Positions 45,240-57,950 of a stretch of 64,000 nt of DNA are shown here, one piece after another. Source of the stretch: Teratosphaeria epicoccoides. Lineage: Eukaryota > Ascomycota > Dothideomycetes > Mycosphaerellales > Teratosphaeriaceae. The position numbers were made by a program, and so were the translations under genes. Below the pieces are notes generated by a model. That model worked only from the letters and a program-made list of their open reading frames with translations, searched no databases and was not told where the DNA came from. The stretch spans positions 1 to 64,000 of the forward strand of contig JADDMT010000103.1 of assembly GCA_021401465.1 (NCBI GenBank). Reading direction: 5' to 3'. The first letter of the stretch is position 1; each line of letters opens with the position of its first letter.

Positions 45240-47583
45240 AGCAAGCAGAGCTAACAGCGATAAGAGATTACAAACTAGATAGATCTAGATTAGGATCAAG
45301 AGTTAAAGAGGACAAAGCTAGGCTCCGAGTTATAGAGTAGAAGCTTAAACTAGCCTAAGCAGAGTAAGAGCTCTACTAGTTACAGGCGGAACTATCTAGT
45401 TCGGACTAGTATAGCCCGCCTAGGCGGGGATAGCCTAAGTATGCTAAACCTAAGGTCTTTAATAGGTATACGAGGGCTTATTATAACGAATAGGTCTGTT
45501 CTATAGAGCGTAAGTTCCGACGACACCTAGGTCTCTAGGACTAAGAGCATTAGAAGGTCGATATAGCCGCTAGCTATATAGGTACTAACTAAAATGAATA
45601 CTAGGACATCTAGGTCTAGTTAGAGCGTCAGATCCGCAAAGCGCTACCCTATACCCTAATAACAACCTATAGGGCCTAGACTAGGCTACTATGAAGGATG
45701 TTATGCTTAACTCTATAGGCTAGCTAGCCGAGAGGTAGCAAGTAGCCTTCGATACCTTGAAGAAGCTGTAGCAAGGCACGATGTCTCTAAGCTAGCTCAT
45801 TACAGAGATGAAGTTATACTAGGCCGAGATTAAAGAGGACTAGCCTGCTATGCAGATAGCCTCCTTTATGTCCTACTTGAACGCGGACCTAAAGAGAGCT
45901 ATGTAGTCTAACTAAAAACTACCCGCCACGTTAATAGAGGAAGAGGATAGGGCTAGCTAGAGCTAGCGACTAGGAGTTAGGCAGTTATCTAGGCCTTCTA
46001 CACTAAAGCATAGCTAGTAGGCCCCCTAGAGCCATAGAAGGAGGGCATCTGACAGCAGCGGGTCCTAGGATAGCAAACCGCAGCGTAAACGTACCCTAGA
46101 GTAGTCTACCTTAGGCTTGTCTACGCTGATCCTGTCTAGGAAGACTACATTGTAGATAGCTAAGCTTAAATGCCGTTAGTGTAAGCAAATTAGGCACATC
46201 GAGAAGTATTGCAAGCTGTCCTTAGAAGAAGCGGCAGTGTAGGAAAAAGCCGGGGCTAGCCTAGCGAGCTCTAAGCTGTAGCTAGCTACGTTTACTATAC
46301 TAAGGAGCAGAGACAGGTAGTAGAGCCTAGGTATAGGTATAAAGGTACCTACTACTACCTGCTCTAAGTTAGAGCTACTATTTAAGGTCTACTTAGTAAG
46401 CGACAGGTTAAGGCGCTACTAGACAGTAGTGCATAGGACAATTCCGTCGACAGTTAACTTACTAAGGAGGTTAGGCTAGAAGTTACAGGCCCTCTAGTAG
46501 AAGAGTACGCTAGACTAAACGGCTAGCGCCTTAGAGTAACTAGTAGTAGCCCTATATAGCTCTAAATCCGCGACAGTATAGGCTAGCTAAGTAGCACTTA
46601 AGACTAGCTCTAACATGGCGACATTTATGGCGCTAATATAGTCCTAGGCTAGCCCTAGCTAGAGAAGTTTAACCTGGCCCTTAACTTTGCGACTAAGCAG
46701 ATACACTAGCAGGGCTAGAAGGGCAGATAACGCGAACAAGTTTACATGGCGTAGGCCCGCAAGTACTTAGCAGACGTAAAGGACCTAGATACCCTTACCT
46801 TTGTCATGTTAGTAGCGCCTATAGCTAGTTTAGTCTAGAATAGGCTAAACGAGCTTAGGCTAGAGTACTCTGACCTCTAGGAGGTCTTCTTAGAAGACGC
46901 TGCTATGGAATTAGCCCCGCATGGGCCTTACGACCTATCTATTAACCTAGTTAATAGCAGCTAGCCGCTATAGGGGCTACTATACCCCTTGTCCTAGGCG
47001 GAACTAGAAATTCTGCGTGAATACCTCTACAAGTACCTCGAACAGGGGTAGATTAGGCCGTCTAAGTTACCTGCTAGTATAGGCATTCTCTTTGCGAAGA
47101 AGAAAGATAGCATACTATAGCTCTACGTTAATTACTAGGCCCTTAACGCCCTTATAGTTAAGAACCGCTACCTACTCCTGCTATATCAGGAGTCCTTAAA
47201 CTAGCTTGCTACTAGGAAGATCTTCACGAAGATAGATGTACGGGATGCGTACTACTATGTCTAGATCAAGGAGAGCGACAAGTAGAAGACTACATTCAGG
47301 ACTAGATATAGCTACTTTAAATACACTATTATGCCTTTTAGGCTATCTAACTCCCCTGCTTAGTTCTAGGCCTACATGAACTATGCCTTAGCGAACCTAC
47401 TTAACACAATCTGTGTTATATACCTAGATAATATGCTTATTTTCTCTTAGAACGAGTCAGAGCATATCCGCTATGTACGTACTATCCTAGAACGGCTTAG
47501 GAAACATGGCCTATATGCTAAACTTAGCAAGTTTGAGTTCTATAAGGACAACGTAGAGTTCCTTAGCTTCATTATAGGCTAGG
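45240..47583 (+). pseudogene. gag-pol of element F, first part (gag, protease, RT start)
   Basis: Start approximate. Gag has an Arg/Glu-rich core (45250-46100) and a CCHC knuckle at 46171-46212 (CR, stop, CKQIRHIEKYC: the Trp is now a stop and the Gly is now Arg). A protease region follows near 46380-46600. Reverse transcriptase starts near 46990 and reaches IGILFAKKKDS and CVIYLDNMLIF near 47410-47440 (the YLDD box, with the second Asp now Asn) before the frame is broken at 47583 by the insertion of B2, in the motif that continues after B2 as DGIAMELERV. Confidence 0.88.
47579..47583. repeat. Target-site duplication of B2, left
   Basis: ctagg immediately before the B2 5' LTR; the identical ctagg follows the 3' LTR at 54416-54420. 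Removing B2 and one copy restores the RT frame of F (FIIG, stop, DGIAMEL). Confidence 0.95.
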
Positions 47584-47977
47584 TGTCATAGGTTAAAGCA
47601 CTGTAGTCTAAATCCTGACATGCGCATAAAAGAAAGGATCTGTTATGTAAGGATAGACACCTAGATCTATAGGGTTAGTCTATAGACTAACGGAGAAAGG
47701 ATCTGTCACGTAAGGATAGACACCTAGATCTGTAGGGTTAGTCTACAGATCTAGAGACCTAGGTCTAATAGGTCTAGTAACAGGACTAACAGAGTAGTCA
47801 TACCTCTCTAGTATATAGGAATAGCTTTAGGCTAGGCAGTTAGGAGCTTCGTGCTTAATCTTCTACTTTGTCAAGTATAGTCAGTTACAAGGTTAATTGC
47901 AATTATTAATATTCTTTACTACTCTTTAAGTCTAACACCTAATCCCCTTCCTACTATTAGCATCTACCCTTATGACA
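47584..47977 (+). repeat. 5' LTR of element B2
   Basis: tgtcataggttaaagcac...cttatgaca, 394 bp. It contains two units beginning aaaggatctgt(t/c)a(t/c)gtaagga with agggttagtct behind. The first 60 bases differ from the B1 LTR; the last 200 are homologous. Confidence 0.93.
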
Positions 47978-48038
47978 TTTTTTGAGCACTACTTCTAAGG
48001 AAGTATTAGGGGACTTATTAAGCACTTGATATACGCCT

Positions 48039-49900
48039 ATGTCAATTAGTTCTTTAGCTGTTAGTTTAACATCTAGTAACGACAGTTAACTGACACTATA
48101 AGAACAAGTTTCCGCTATACCTTAAATTACTTAGTAGCTTGAATCCATTTACCTTAGCAAGATAGCTCTAGTATCTATTGCAGGTTCGACTACCGGAAAC
48201 GGACATAGTAATAATAGCTTCAAGATAGGAAGTCTAACAGAGTTCACAGGACAACGATCTTAAGTTAAGATGTTTATCCTCTAATGCTAGTTAGCATTTA
48301 ACGTAGATACGGAATAGTTTACGACATATTATAAGCGAATGATGTATATTGTCTCTTACCTGAAAGGACTAGTGTTCGAATTCATCTAGCCTCATCTATC
48401 GGATTATCTGGACTACATTAGAAGTGTCGAAGCTAGGAAGACGACGACTAGGGAGATTGTCAACTTAGACAAGTCTTTGTTTAAGGCATTACGCAAAGCC
48501 TTTAGGCTTAGTAACAAACAACAAGAAGCCGAGAGAGCTCTCCTAGGAATCTAGTAGAAGGGTTCTGCTATTAAGTACTATGCGTACTTTTAGACCCTCT
48601 CTGCTTAAGTTAACTAGAATGACAATGCTTTAGCCGCTTAGTTCTACTAGGGACTAAAAGAGACAGTTAAAGACGAAATTGCATAAGGAGATCAACTAAA
48701 GACATTCAAAGAAATAAGCGATCTTGCGATTAGGATTAATAATCGCATCTAGGAAAGACAGCAAGAACGATAACACGCAAATCGCAGGCTAGCACAGGCT
48801 AACCATAAGGCCTAATAATTAGCGCCAAAGTAGCGAAGCAATTACTATGGGCTCTAACTAATAGAATTAGATGCAACTAAGGGACGTCTAAAGAATAGTC
48901 CCTAGGAAGAGCCACAGAAAGGCTCTTCTACCTAGAATAGTCTGAAGAAGCTATTCGACAAGTCTAACCTCGAGTGCTATAACTGTAGAAAGAAAGGACA
49001 CTTTACACGCGAATGTTCTGTCAAGAAACAGCGTCATGAACTACTAAGGACACAACAGGATTACGCGACAACTTCGGCACCTAAGCAGACAGCTGCTACT
49101 ACTTAAGTACTAGACTATGCCTTACTTACTTAGACTATGTGCTACGACAACGATTGTTAGATTCACACGAGTAACAAAGATAGTTCTAGATAGTACCCTA
49201 GCTATAGCAAGGCATAGTCTATCTATACGCTATAGGGTATACCTTCTAATGTAAAAGTCCTAAGACAACAGGAGCTAGTAGAAGAAGAAAGTTCTGACGA
49301 CAACTACAAGCTCGTTAAAGCTGTTATTCCTGATTCTAAGGAAGACAAGAACACGGAGAGATAGTACATACCTCTGCATGACATTAGACTTAATATCATC
49401 CGACTTATTCAGAACTATTAGGCTTAGGCTTGCCTATAGATTAATAGAGTATAACATGTTAATTAGCTTCGGTATGATGAGCTAGCTAATAGCATGCGAC
49501 AACACCTAAGGAGACTACTAGTTATAGCTTACCCTTATTCGCATCAGAAGATTGTCTAAGATATTATACCGTTCGGAATAGAGTTTACGCCCTAAGGAGG
49601 CTACTTTACCTACAAAGGTATTTAGGTTCTACAAACGTTACGACTCTAGGTTAATAGTTTGTAAATAGAGTACGCAAGAAACGCGCAGGAATAACGAGGC
49701 CGAGAGCAAGTGCTACCTCTTAGCTCGATTAGTAGTAATACTTAAAGAAGAATAAGCCGAAACTACATTATCCCTAAATTAGGCCGCGAAGAAAGCCATT
49801 CGGGAAACGACTAGGTCCGCTAGAATTAGACCTACAGACAGACTAAACAGGGCTGTAATAATGTGCTGCGATTAGTGTCAGATACGCAGACAACCTTAGA
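48039..49900 (+). pseudogene. gag of element B2
   Basis: Starts at ATG 48039 in the same leader as B1. Contains the gag core (KRMMYIVSYLKGL near 48330), KSLFKALRKAFRLSNKQQEAERALLG near 48470-48550 (shown here only as landmarks, with stops nearby), and a zinc knuckle near 48980-49020 (CYNCRKKGHFTREC, with the second Cys position still readable). A Glu-rich stretch follows. The frame then shifts by -1 into pol, as in B1. The end is approximate. Role: capsid and nucleocapsid of the virus-like particle. Confidence 0.85.
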
Positions 49901-52900
49901 GTATAGGTGCACATTAACGAGACACTAGCCTAGGCCTTAATAGATTCAGGATGTACTAGAATCTTCATGACGCCCAAGTTTGCCAGGATAGCTAGGATAT
50001 AGCTATAGGCAAAAACAAATGCTTTCTTGATACAAGCGATTAACAGAAAGCCGGTTATGTACAACTAGGGAATTGTTAACAAGGAGACCGAGATAGTACC
50101 TCTACAGATAGGACGCTACTAAGAGATAATCTAGTTTGACATCACAGAGTCGCCTAGCTCGGATATAGTGCTAGGGTTACTATAGCTAAGGAACGCTAAC
50201 CCCTACCTCGACTAGAAGAACGAGAGGATCTAGTTCCCGGAACTCCTAAAATCGATACCTCTACCTGTAGTATACGACGTACTAGGCAAGATCAAAATAT
50301 GTGCTATGACTTTAAAAGAGATAGTCGCTACTATCTAGGATCTAAAACAGGAAGTACACATCCTATAGGTTAAAGCAACACAGTCTAAAGTCAAGATTAC
50401 GTTTATAATTCACGACAAATACAAAGAGTTTGCTATTCTTTTTAAGGAAGAACCTAACTAAGAGGCTCTGCTAGAACACTAGGAGTAAGATTATAAGATG
50501 CCCCTACTCCTAGGCAGAACGCTAACGAAGTAACTAGTTCGCCTATTATTAGCGGCTAAACTAGAGATACTCCGGAAATACCTCGAAGATAACCTCTAGA
50601 AAGGCTTTATCCGTAAATCGTAGTTACTAGCGAGATATCCGATTCTATTTGTCCTAAAGGGAGAAGATAACTAGCGACTTTGTCTTAACTATTATAGATT
50701 AAACTACATCATGATAAAGAACAGCTATCCGCTTCTACTGCTTTCTGAATTACAGGATTGCCTGTAAGGAGTAGTATAGTTCTTGAAGTTCGACATACTA
50801 GGAGCGTACATCTGACTCTAAATCAAGGAAGGCGAAGAATAGAAGACTACGTTCCGAACTAGGTTTAGACACTACGAGTATATAGTTATGCTATTTAGGT
50901 TAACGAACGCCCTAGTTACATAGTAGGCATTTATTAACAATGTGCTACGAGAGTACCTCGATGTCTTTGTAGTTATATACTTAGATGACATCCTTGTCTA
51001 CTTACAAACGATCGAAGAACATAGGACTTATGTACATAAGGTACTTTAGAAACTTTAGGATTACAAGCTAAAGGTCAAACCTTAGAAGAGTGAGTTTCAT
51101 AAGCAGGAAGTCTAATTTCTCGGCTATGTAGTAGCCTAGGACGGAATCAAAATAGACACTAAGAAGGTTAAAGTCGTGAAGGAGTAGCCTACGCTAACTA
51201 ATGTTAAGGAAGTATAGTCCTTCCTTAGGTTCGCTAACTTCTACTAAAGGTTTATTGCGAACTATTCTAAGATTATAGCGCTACTTACGACGCTTACGAT
51301 AAAGGATACACTATTCGTTTAGGACAAGGCCTAACAGAATGCCTTTAAGGAACTCAAGTAACAGTTTACAGATTAACTAATCTTACTTGTGTTTAACCCT
51401 AATAAGCCTATCATAGTCGAAACAGATGCCTCTGACATAGCACTTAGGGCATGCTTAAGCTAACTAGGACCGAGTAGACAACTACAGCTAGTCGCCTATT
51501 ACTCGAGGAAGCTGTCTAGACCTAAGCTCTACTACGATGTCTATAACAAAGAGCTTCTAGCTATAGTAGACGCCTACAAGGCTTAGCGAGTCTACTTAGA
51601 AGGACCTAAACACTAGGTTACGGTCTACACGGACTACGAGAACTTGTAATACTTTACTACAACGAAAGAGTTAAATGGACGACAAGTCTAATAGAGTAAG
51701 GAACTCTCTAGCTTTAACTACAAGATTGTCTATTACAAGGGATCTAATAACGCACGCGCTAATGCACTTAGTCGTTAGACTGACTACATGAAGGGCGTAA
51801 AGAGGGAGAAACATGCCATTCTCTAGGAGAATAGCGATAGCATGCTCGGAGTTAACTAACTCGCGACTACAGCTATCGCATAGACTAGTAAGTTCTAGGA
51901 CAACCTGAAGAATGCACTCGTCTATAGTCTAACTGTACTCGCTGTCCGTAACGACATTAATAGACAGGAGAACTAGGAAGACAAAGACAGAGTACTTCTC
52001 TTCTAAGGACTAGTATATGTGCTAACATCCTTATGTTCGGAGCTACTACGCCTCTAACATGACGTTCCTTAGGCAGGATACCTAGGACTGTCTAAAATGA
52101 AGCAAATTCTCTATTAAGAATATTACTTCCCTATAATAGGCAAAGTAATTAAGGACTATGTCTGTTAATATGTAACTTGCTAACAGAGTAAGCATAACTG
52201 TTACAAACTATATAGGCTACTATAACTGCTAAAGGTACCCTAACGGCTATAGGAATCACTCGCTATAGACTTCATCGTCAAATTACTACAGTCAAGAGAA
52301 CCCGCTACTAATGAGTTCTTTAATAGAATCATGGTAGTAGTCAACTAATTTACTAAGTTCGGAAAGTTCATTCTGTATTGTGAAGACTTTAAGACTAAAG
52401 ATATCGCACATGTCTTTATTAAGTAGGTAGTAGCATTACATAGCATGCTACGAGACTTAGTTACAGACCGAGGGTCCATATTTACCTCTAACTTCTAGAA
52501 AGCCCTAAAAAGACAATTCTAGGTTAAGCACTAACTTAGTACTTCCTTCTACCCTTAGATAGATAGACAAACGGAACGTCTGAATTAGACACTAGAATAG
52601 TACCTCTAATCCTATGTTAATAGGGATCAGAACAACTAGGTAGAGTTGTTACTAATAGCATAACTCGTATATAATAGTACGCTAGCGGAGTTAATAGGAC
52701 TATCGCTATTTTAGATAGCGTATGGATTAGCTATAGAAGACGTTCTAGACATTTTAGCTAGTAATCTAAACCTAGTAGCACTTAGGCGGGTAGAACAACT
52801 CTACTAACTATAGACTGAAGCACGACTTAACCTGTAGTTCTATTAACAAAACATGGCATAGTACGTAAATTGTAAGAGAATTCAGGGACTAATTCTCAAG

Positions 52901-53326
52901 GAGGGGGACAAGGTGTATCTCCTCTACTATAACATCAAATTAGACAAGCCGAGTAAAAAACTAGACGCTATGAAACTAGGACCCTTCTAGATTAAGGCTA
53001 AGAAAGGACTAGTTAATTTTAAGTTATAGCTACCTAAACAGATGAGAATACACCCTGTGTTCTACATATCTCTGCTAGAACCCGCCGCGCTAGACGCCGC
53101 ACTACAAACAGAACCTTTACTATTTAACCCTAAGGTCGAAGAACTAGAGTATACTGTCGAGAAGATTGTTAGCACTTACTAGGTAGGCGGACAGCAAGAG
53201 TACTTAGTAAAATAGGAAGGATACGGTAGTACCGAGAATACCTAGGAACCCCTAGAATACCTACGAAACTGTTAGCAGAAGATACGGAGTTTTAAGCGGA
53301 AAACGAACCTAGGAAGAACCTTATAA
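49901..53326 (+). pseudogene. pol of element B2 (protease, RT, RNase H, integrase, chromodomain)
   Basis: One frame from the protease (ALIDSG near 49934-49950) to TAA 53324-53326. Reverse transcriptase carries an intact VVIYLDDILVY at about 50969-51001. RNase H is near 51400-51770. The integrase zinc finger lies near 52060-52180; its core has AIDFIVKL near 52266, VTDRGSIFTS near 52460 and TERLN near 52577, so all three acidic catalytic residues survive. The chromodomain (QEYLVK, stop, EGYGSTENT) lies near 53190-53250. Stops sit at Trp, Gln and Arg positions. With B1 it shows that pol is -1 relative to gag. Confidence 0.92.
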
Positions 53327-53425
53327 ACTACGACTAGGCCCCTGCGGGACGCTATCGACAGGCTTGGCTACTATACTATCTAGGAAACCCTAATACAATG
53401 CGTTAGCAAAACCGTCTATTACACT

Positions 53426-53941
53426 CTATGTCGTAGGACTAAGCGCAAGACCCGCCGAAGGATCTAGATCAAGGAGGAATCTAGTCTGCTAAATAGCCTG
53501 CTCTTTAGCCTCTTCCTCTTCGATCTCACGCTCCTTAAGAGCACGACTATTCTCGACCTCATAGTTAACTGCATCTAACTGTTTCTAAAGACGTATCTCT
53601 TTTACATGCGCCTCTATTATCTTTTGCGAAGCCTCTATAAGAGCAGCCTTTACATGATCGAGATTAGTAATTAGTCTTTTCTGCTAATTACCTAACCTTT
53701 TCTATTTAACCTCTATTACCTTCGCGTCGTAACTTTGACAGTTGCTAAAGTAACAGTACAAGCATTTTCCTGAGGAAATGTGCACGCGACAAACGAGCTT
53801 TAGCTCTTGACACTAAGTACAAGACTTTATGCTTTCTTTACCCTAGCGATAGATTTAATTCGCGTAGTGTTTACGTTTCTACGTTAAAGGGGCGTTAGTG
53901 TCAAGAATGACACAATGTAGTAACGTAGAAAGGGAAGACAT
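53426..53941 (-). pseudogene. Antisense accessory gene of element B2
   Basis: Counterpart of the B1 gene: 516 bases (172 codons) from ATG 53941 to TAG 53426, with the same 99-base gap to the pol stop and the same 80 bases to the 3' LTR. It has a basic N-terminus, a Cys cluster near 53830-53740 (several Cys still present) and a charged heptad-like segment to about 53450. More stops than in B1. That two B copies of different LTR subfamilies keep identical gene length argues for a real, selected gene before RIP. Confidence 0.78.
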
Positions 53942-54021
53942 TACTACGCAAGGGGAATAGCAAGAGAAACCCTGCTACTAATAAGGTAGCTTAGGGACAA
54001 GCTAGGCTAGGAGGGGGATAG

Positions 54022-54415
54022 TGTTATAGGTTAAAGCACTGTAGCCTGAATCCTAACACGCGCATGAAAGAAACGATCTGTCACGTAAGGACAGACACCT
54101 AGATCTGTAGGGTTAGTCTACAGACTAACAGAGAAAGGATCTGTTACGTAAGGACAGACACCTAGATCTATAGGGTTAGTCTACAGATCTATAGACCTAG
54201 GTCTAACAGGTCTAGTAACAGGACTAACAGAGTAGTTACACCTCTCTAGTATATAGGAATAGCTTTAGGCTAGGCAGTTAGGAGCTTCATGCTTAATCTT
54301 CTACTTTGTTAAGTATAGTCAGTTATAAGGTTAATTGCTATTGTCGATATTCTTTACTACTCTTCGAGTCTAACACCTGATCCTCTTCCTGCTATTAGCA
54401 TCTACCCTTATGACA
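54022..54415 (+). repeat. 3' LTR of element B2
   Basis: 394 bp, tgttataggttaaagcac...cttatgaca, aligned end to end with 47584-47977, differing only by scattered transitions. It is preceded by gctaggctaggagggggatag, a purine-rich tract suited to plus-strand priming. Confidence 0.93.
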
Positions 54416-56400
54416 CTAGGACGGCATCGCGATGGAACTAGAGAGGGTGTAAGCGATAGCAGAATAGCCCGAACTAGCCTTAATCTAGGACATTTAGGTC
54501 TTCATTAGGTTTGCTAACTACTATCGACAGTTCATTAATAGATTCTCCTGTATTACGGCGCCGCTTAATCGCTATACTAAGGGCTAGCGACCTAGGGCAC
54601 AGCATACTAAGACTAGGGCGCTTTAACTTAATGTAGTAGCAAAGTAGTTATTTACTAACCTAAAGTATACCTTTATAACTTTACCTGTCCTACGCTATTT
54701 TAACCTAAAATGGCCTATTCGGGTCGAGACTAATGCCTCTAGGTACGTAGTTTCAGGCGTTATAAGCTAGTAATAGGAATTCCGCAGCAAATTGTAGTAG
54801 TACCTAGTAGGATACTTCTCAAAGAAGATAAACAGCGCTAAAAGGAACTATGACACCTATAACTAAGAGCTTCTTAGCATTGTTGCTACCTTCAAGTACT
54901 TCCGATACTACCTTGAGGGCGCTACCTACGTAGTAGAGGTCCTGTTAGACTATGCGAACCTCTAATAGTTCATAATAACTAAGGAGCTTTCCTGATAGCA
55001 GGTATAGTAGGCCGAGTAGCTTTCTACCTTTAACATTCAGATTACGTACAAGCCTAAAAGTTAGAATAATCGCAGTGCTATAGCAGTGCCATAATAAACC
55101 TCTAGCTACTTTGCACGTACCCTAGAACTAGTGCAATGTAACTACTACTAGCCCTAGCTACGCTAGTACGTTAAGGACTTTGTACATACCTGTTAAGCTT
55201 ATACCTAGGCGAAGCTAAGAAGATACTAGCTATACGGCCTACTACACGTAGAGCTGCTATCGCTAACCCTATAGGCGGATCTAACCCTAGACTTTATTAC
55301 TAAACTGCTACCTAGCTGTCTACTAGGACAGGTATATAACTCTATACTAGTAGTAGTCGACCGTTATACTAAAATAGCCTATTATGTCCCGTGCTAGAAG
55401 AATATAATAGCAGAATGCCTCGTAGACATGTTCCTTAGGGAGATAGTGTAACTGCATAGGGTACTAGCTACCTTAACCTCTAACTGCAAGCCTATACTAA
55501 CCTCGAAGTTTTAGTTAATAGTATGTTTCTACCTTAGAGTCTAGCGGAAGCTAAGTACTACGTTCTACCTACAGACAGACAGATAGATAGAGCGGCAGAA
55601 CTAGACGCTAGAGTAGTATCTACGCACATACTACAACTTTAAGCAGGATAACTAGGCCTGCCTGCTCTCTATAGCGGAGTTTGCGTATAATAATAGCTAA
55701 CATGTAGCTATAGGAGTTATACTATTCTAAGCAAACTAGCTCTAGGACCCGAGGAGAGCAGCCTAGCCTAAAATGGCCTGAACGGCAGGTAACTCAGCCT
55801 AGGCGGAGGAGCTAGTACGCGAAATACTAGCAGCTTAGTAGAGCATAAGGGAGCGGCTTACTAAGGCGAAGTAGTTACAGGTAAAGTACTATAACTAGCA
55901 TCATACTAACGTGTCCTTCGCTGTTAGGGATGAAGTATACCTCTCTATAGCTAACATTAGGGGCATGCGGCCTAGCAGGAAGCTAGATCACAAGTAGATC
56001 AGGCTATATAAGGTCCTAAAAGTAGTAAACAGGGTAGCCTATACCTTAGACTTGCCTAGCGACATGCATATCTACCCTACCTTCTACGTATTACTCCTTA
56101 AACTAGCTGCTAATAGCCCGCTCTAGGCTAGACTATAGTTAGATTAACAGAGATTCGAGGCGGATACAGACAGTGTGTATGAAGTAGACAACATTAAGGA
56201 GAAACAGGTCGATAAGTTTAGTAATTAGTCCTACCTAGTATTTTAGAAGGGGTATAGTAGCAAAGAGGATACCTAGGAACTAGTAGTACATATTAGCAAG
56301 GCGGCCATAGACGCTTATTAGAAGAAGCTAGGCGGACATTGTCCTCCTTAGGGCAAGAGCAAGCAGATAGGGACACCTTGTTACAGGGGTACCTAGAGGG
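54416..56400 (+). pseudogene. gag-pol of element F, second part (RT end, RNase H, integrase, chromodomain)
   Basis: Continues the RT of F after B2 with DGIAMELERV, then RNase H near 54690-54960 (RVETNASR, where the catalytic Asp is Asn), and integrase: zinc finger region near 55130-55200, SILVVVDRYTKIAYYVP near 55343-55395 with the first Asp, and TLTSNCKPILTSKF near 55470-55510 with the second Asp now Asn. A chromodomain near 56195-56320 reads SYLVF, stop, KGYSSKEDT. The end is approximate. Ordinary Ty3 pol, chromovirus branch. Confidence 0.88.
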
Positions 56401-56643
56401 CAACTAAATAGGCTAAACTAGACTAGACTAGTAGGGACTAGACACAAGTGTAGTAGACAGCTAGAAATTACAGCTATCTACAGCCGCTAGTACTTTGAAC
56501 AACAACAGGGGCTAGATATATGCTAATTAGCACCTAACTAAGGTTCTCTAGCGCCCTTACTAGCTGTCTAGCCTCGCCTAAACTACACTCGCACTACTTA
56601 CGCCTAGACTATACTAGATCGGTCTATTCCGGAATAGACTAGC

Positions 56644-57532
56644 CTAGTCGCTATCCTTATTATCCTCATGACCCTCATTTAGGGCCCTGCCCTCTAACTC
56701 GCAAGTAGTCAGGACAACAAGCATGCCTAGGAGGTTAGACTTAGGCCTACTATTCTTTATCTTGCTAATACAGGCAGAGATGTTCTAAAGCGAGGTCGCT
56801 ATCTCCGTAATACGCGTATTACTAATCCGCTTAATGTGTTTAAGGCGCCTACTAGCCAAGGTATGCTCGATTAGGAACTTTTAAGCCCTTAAGCTTCTAG
56901 ATAGGGTTAGTACAGACCGGATTAGACTAAGAGGGACCTAACACTTACATTCGGGGTTAGAGTACTCCTGTTACAAACACGCTTTGCTACCTTCTTGCTA
57001 GATTAGTCCTACCTCTCCTGCCTAAGGTGCTGTAATAAGCCGCTCTCGCTACAAAGGGTGTTACCTAGCTCCCTGCGATCTAGTTAGCTCTAGTCTAGGC
57101 TAGAGTGCCCTAATATAGCACTTACAGAATCGTAGTGCCTACGATCTTCCTAATGCGGCGCATAATAGCCTCCTTCTTGTCATTGCTAGCATCATCGGCT
57201 AGGGCTTCGATCTCGTAGCGTATAGCCTTCTACCTGTCCTCTTTCGAGGCTAGGAGCTACTAGAGTTAGCTATACTGCACTAGACTAGACTAAAATGGAC
57301 TAGGTTAACCTACCTAGAAGTAGTTCTTGCTACTTAGGCAGTTGCCGCAGTTAGGAGTAATGCTAGCAGGGACAGGCTTGTTCATAATAGGACAAAGCTT
57401 CTTGATGTTAGCTAGGTTAGGGTCCTTGTAGCAGCTATAGCACAGATTAGCTAGAAACAAGGAAGTAGTTCCTAGGTCATAGTTATACTCCTTATGCATA
57501 ACCTTAGCGGCTAATCTCTTCCTGTTCGCCAT
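56644..57532 (-). pseudogene. Antisense accessory gene of element F: Cys cluster plus coiled coil
   Basis: Minus-strand gene from ATG 57532. The first 72 codons are open: a basic start (MANRKRLAAK), then cysteines at 31, 34, 47, 62 and 65 with Tyr71 as a likely mutated sixth, an expanded Zn2Cys6-like pattern. After a RIP stop the frame goes on as ASKEDR...EIEALADDASNDKKEA and RRIRKIVGTT; then, after frame changes, a charged helical end (LASRRLKHIKRI, KNSRPKSNLL, HEDNKDSD) to about 56644. It faces pol tail to tail. The frame changes show that this copy also suffered indels or contained an intron. Function unknown. Confidence 0.65.
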
Positions 57533-57930
57533 TATATTAAGCCGGCTCGGGCTAGACAGAATTGTTCACAGGTAGTACTACAGGACTTCAGGGGCTTTTG
57601 CGGGACTTTAGGGACGTTTAGGGGCTTTAGGGACTACATGCTACTATTAGTACCTAAATGCCTAAACTGCTGCAAATTAGAGTAGATTAGACTAATCTGT
57701 CCTATTCTTGCTAGCCTAGAGATTTCGCATCTTACTTACTAATTAGATGTAGATGTAAGTTAGAAGGTTAAAAATTAAGCTTTAAGTTATTTTGTTATTA
57801 TAGGTATGACTTATTACTAGTAACTTCCCCTTTAGGACTAGTTAATACTACTAAGTTCTATACCTTTCTACTACTTTCTACCTATATTAATTATGGATTT
57901 TGACACCATTATGCGGGTTTTAAGGACAAA

Positions 57931-57950
57931 ACCTAGGGGAGAGGGGGTAA
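57931..57950 (+). promoter_or_regulatory. Polypurine tract of element F
   Basis: acctaggggagagggggtaa directly before the 3' LTR at 57951. It sets the plus-strand priming site and confirms element orientation. Confidence 0.85.

Larger units (their letters stand above)
47584..54415 (+). mobile_element. Ty3/Gypsy element B2 (complete, nested in F)
   Basis: 6,832 bp, LTRs 47584-47977 and 54022-54415 of 394 bp each, with perfect 5-bp target duplication ctagg. It holds all domains, including the integrase core lost from B1, and the antisense gene. It is the best reference for the family's structure, although RIP has put many stops in every gene. Confidence 0.96.
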
